Assembly (NCBI GenBank): GCA_023394035.1
Contig: JAEXBK010000165.1
Coordinates: 1-8,008, forward strand
DNA: 8,008 nt
DNA from: Bacillota bacterium
GTDB lineage: Bacteria; Bacillota; Clostridia; Peptostreptococcales; Anaerovoracaceae
Direction: 5' to 3'
Shown here: in pieces, positions 6,046 to 8,008 of the stretch
Layout: the number at the start of each line of letters is the position of its first letter
How positions within the stretch are numbered: the first letter of the stretch is position 1
Translations under genes and position numbers: made by a program
The notes under the pieces: generated by a model
Databases searched by the model: none
What the model was told of the DNA's origin: nothing
The model's input: only the letters and a program-made list of their open reading frames with translations

Positions 6046-6051
6046 AAAGAA

Positions 6052-6855
6052 ATGACAAAAAGACAAAAACTGATTTTATCGATCAGTGCGGTGTTTGCTC
6101 TGTTTTTCGGAATCGTTCCGGCGGCAAATGCTATGCACATCATGGAAGGATATCTTCCTGCAAACCAGTGCGTTATCTGGGGAATTTTGACGATTCCTTT
6201 CCTTGTATGGGGCTTTATTTCAATAAAGAATACGGTAAACAGAGACAGAAAACTGATGACGCTTCTCGCAATGTCGGGAGCATTCGTATTCGTACTTTCA
6301 TCGCTTAAGATTCCTTCGGTAACGGGAAGCTGCTCGCATATGACGGGAACAGGACTCGGAGCTATACTCTTCGGACCTGCAGCAGTAAGCATACTCGGCA
6401 TCATCGTACTTCTTTTCCAGGCAATAATGCTTGCTCACGGCGGACTTACGTCACTTGGTGCTAACACATTTTCAATGGCTATCGCAGGACCTTTCGTAAC
6501 GTTCGGTCTCTATAAGCTGTTCAAATCGCTTAAGCTCAACAAGAAAGTATCAATTTTCCTTGCAGCTATGCTCGGGGATCTCTTTACATATTGCGTAACA
6601 AGCGTACAGCTCGCTATTGCATATCCGTCGGAGGTCGGCGGCGTAGGTGCATCTGTCATAAAGTTCCTCGGAGTATTTGCTCCTACACAGGTTCCGCTTG
6701 CAATCGTTGAAGGAATTCTGACAGTAGTTATCGTAATCGGACTCGAATCATTTGCAAGACCTGAGCTCAGATCACTCGGATATCTCGAAGGAGCTCCTGT
6801 AGACGCAGTTGAAGCACAGATCGAAAAAGAACTTAAGAAAGCGGGTGAAATGTAA
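6052..6855 (+). CDS. cbiM: Cobalt ECF transporter substrate-capture protein CbiM
   Basis: CbiM is the integral-membrane S component that captures Co2+ for the CbiMNQO energy-coupling-factor importer. From ATG 6052 the protein has 267 residues. It begins with a signal peptide (KRQK, hydrophobic core, AANA cleavage site near residue 27). MHIMEGYLP (28-36) follows; in this family the Met-His end exposed after cleavage, together with a later histidine, forms the metal site. GSCSHMTGTGLGA, the second conserved metal-site block, lies near residue 100. GGLTSLGANTFSMAIAGP, typical of CbiM/NikM, comes after it. Several hydrophobic helices fill the rest. CbiM and NikM (nickel) are close relatives, and cobalt is inferred from the B12 riboswitch and cbi context. 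The stop overlaps the cbiN start (TAATG). Confidence 0.95.
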   Translation: MTKRQKLILSISAVFALFFGIVPAANAMHIMEGYLPANQCVIWGILTIPFLVWGFISIKNTVNRDRKLMTLLAMSGAFVFVLSSLKIPSVTGSCSHMTGTGLGAILFGPAAVSILGIIVLLFQAIMLAHGGLTSLGANTFSMAIAGPFVTFGLYKLFKSLKLNKKVSIFLAAMLGDLFTYCVTSVQLAIAYPSEVGGVGASVIKFLGVFAPTQVPLAIVEGILTVVIVIGLESFARPELRSLGYLEGAPVDAVEAQIEKELKKAGEM

Positions 6856-7190
6856 TGGAAAAGAAGAGCAATAAGAAGCTTGTTATCGCACTGATAATTA
6901 TTGCGATTTTAATATCTATCGTACCGCTTTTTGCAATGAAAGGTGCTGAATTCGGAGGCTCTGACGACGCCGGAAGTGAAATGGTAGCGGAAATCACGGG
7001 AACAGACTATGAACCTTGGTTTGACCCTATCATCGAGCAGTATCTCGGCGGAGAGCTTCCGGGCGAAATCGAAAGCCTTATATTCTGCGTTCAGACAGGT
7101 ATAGGCGTAGGTGTACTTGCTTTCTTTATCGGAAGATATTACGAAAGAACAAAGGGCGCTGCTGCCAGAATTTCAAAGAAAAACGACTAA
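6855..7190 (+). CDS. cbiN: Cobalt ECF transporter accessory protein CbiN
   Basis: CbiN is the small two-helix subunit that helps load cobalt into CbiM. The 111 residues have a first membrane helix at about 9-28, an extracytoplasmic loop with the family motif AEFGGSDDAG (31-40), then YEPWFDP (52-58) and GEIESLIFCVQTG (70-82). A second helix covers about 74-93, followed by a basic cytoplasmic tail. The layout is standard, although the tail past residue 98 makes it slightly longer than typical CbiN. Its ATG shares one base with the cbiM stop, and only a weak GGTGA precedes it, so translation is probably coupled to cbiM. Confidence 0.93.
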   Translation: MEKKSNKKLVIALIIIAILISIVPLFAMKGAEFGGSDDAGSEMVAEITGTDYEPWFDPIIEQYLGGELPGEIESLIFCVQTGIGVGVLAFFIGRYYERTKGAAARISKKND

Positions 7191-7193
7191 AAT

Positions 7194-7985
7194 ATGATAA
7201 TAATAGATAAGCTTTGCTACCAGTCAAAATTAAGATATGTAAATCCGATGGAAAAATTCCTCTTTGCTATGCTGACATTGATATTCTGTATCGTCAGTCG
7301 TTCCATTGTAATGGGGATATCAGTCCTTACGGTCAATCTTGTTTTGAATGTAAATATTGCGGGAGTAAGCTTTAGAAGGTACAGGCACCTGATGATGGTG
7401 CCTTTTACCTTTCTTATACTCAGTACGGCAGCTATAGTAGTCAACTTTTCAAGAACGCCCCTTGATGCTTTTGCTCTCGATATGGGAAGCTTCTACATTA
7501 CGGGAAGCGTAGCGGGACTGTGGCGCGCCGCAGGACTCATCATAACGGCAATGGCATCAGTTTCGTGCCTGTATTTTTTATCTCTCAATACGACAATGAC
7601 AGATATCATAGAAGTATGCAGGAAATTACGAATACCCGAGCTTTTTCTTGAACTGATGATGCTGATATACAGATTTGTATTTGTGCTCTTAGATGCCGCA
7701 TATAACATTATCACGGCACAAAATTCGAGACTTGGAAACAAGGACTTCAAGACATCCCTAATCTCGTTTGCCGGAATGATACAGGTGCTTTTTGTCGTAT
7801 CAATGAAAAGATCACGCGCACTGTACGATGCGATGGAAGCACGCTGCTATGACGGAAGGATAAATGTTCTTTCCGAGATGAAGCCTATAAACAAAAAAAA
7901 TATGATTATGATTGCAGCGGCGGAATGTATTTTGCTTATATACACCGTCTTTGTCAAAACATATGATCACGGAGTGTTTTTCTGA
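7194..7985 (+). CDS. cbiQ: Cobalt ECF transporter transmembrane subunit CbiQ (EcfT)
   Basis: CbiQ is the membrane T component that couples CbiM to the CbiO ATPase. The 263 residues contain a run of hydrophobic helices (roughly 25-60, 65-85, 105-130, 150-175 and 235-258). LRIPELFLELMMLIYRF precedes the cytoplasmic coupling region. The C-terminal coupling motif is AMEARCYDG (213-221), the counterpart of the Ala-Arg-Gly box of EcfT proteins with Cys218 in place of glycine; I believe this variant also occurs in other CbiQ proteins. The gene starts 3 bp after cbiN with no clear Shine-Dalgarno (only an A-rich stretch), suggesting dependence on translation of cbiN. It ends with TGA overlapping the cbiO ATG. 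Confidence 0.93.
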   Translation: MIIIDKLCYQSKLRYVNPMEKFLFAMLTLIFCIVSRSIVMGISVLTVNLVLNVNIAGVSFRRYRHLMMVPFTFLILSTAAIVVNFSRTPLDAFALDMGSFYITGSVAGLWRAAGLIITAMASVSCLYFLSLNTTMTDIIEVCRKLRIPELFLELMMLIYRFVFVLLDAAYNIITAQNSRLGNKDFKTSLISFAGMIQVLFVVSMKRSRALYDAMEARCYDGRINVLSEMKPINKKNMIMIAAAECILLIYTVFVKTYDHGVFF

Positions 7986-8008
7986 TGTCAAAGGATATAA
8001 TAATTAAA
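7985..8008 (+). CDS. cbiO: Cobalt ECF transporter ATPase CbiO, N-terminal 8 codons (partial)
   Basis: ATG 7985 overlaps the cbiQ stop (TGATG) and opens a frame reading MSKDIIIK to the window's end. This fits the first strand of an ABC ATPase domain, and CbiO regularly follows CbiQ. No Walker motif is within the window, so the call rests on position and arrangement. Confidence 0.65.

Noticed and set aside
5950..6051. N-terminal extension of CbiM from ATG 5950
   Set aside because: This stretch is the riboswitch expression platform and terminator. The strong Shine-Dalgarno and signal peptide both point to ATG 6052.

Overview
The window holds part of a vitamin B12 (cobalamin) gene cluster on the + strand, followed by a cobalt-uptake operon under its own promoter and cobalamin riboswitch. 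It looks like DNA of an anaerobic Firmicute of class Clostridia. The reasons are intermediate-to-low G+C by eye, very frequent ATA isoleucine codons, strong AAAGGAGG-type ribosome binding sites, TTG start codons, and the clostridial grouping of a C5-pathway haem gene with cbi genes and cbiMNQO. No genus can be named from the sequence. No mobile element, CRISPR array, tRNA or rRNA was seen.

Region 1 (1-5771) is a tightly packed transcript whose promoter lies upstream of the window. It contains the last codons of hemL, then cbiE and cbiT, cbiA, cbiB, cbiP (cobQ) and cbiC. Gaps between genes are about 25 bp or less, or the genes overlap, apart from the anomalous cbiE/cbiT junction. HemL makes 5-aminolevulinate, the precursor of all tetrapyrroles. 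CbiE, CbiT and CbiC act late in corrin ring formation. CbiA and CbiP amidate the ring, and CbiB attaches the aminopropanol arm.

The main anomaly is at 639-641. CbiE and CbiT are encoded in one continuous frame (129-1328, 399 residues if read through), the size of a CbiET/CobL-type fusion. An in-frame TGA interrupts the frame exactly where the family has glycine (…VHI-stop-ENLSLSDEKL…). The 123 bases after the stop still encode recognisable CbiE C-terminus with no start codon, so this is not a natural gene boundary. It is a one-base nonsense change (GGA to TGA), a sequencing error, or a readthrough site.

Region 2 (5772-6051) is non-coding and regulatory: a sigma-70-type promoter, a compact cobalamin riboswitch aptamer, and an expression platform with an intrinsic terminator. 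A 7-nt repeat of the terminator's 3' arm can act as antiterminator.

Region 3 (6052-8008) is cbiM-cbiN-cbiQ-cbiO, the energy-coupling-factor cobalt importer; only the first 8 codons of cbiO are present. The cell therefore appears to make the corrin ring and to gate cobalt import separately through B12 sensing.
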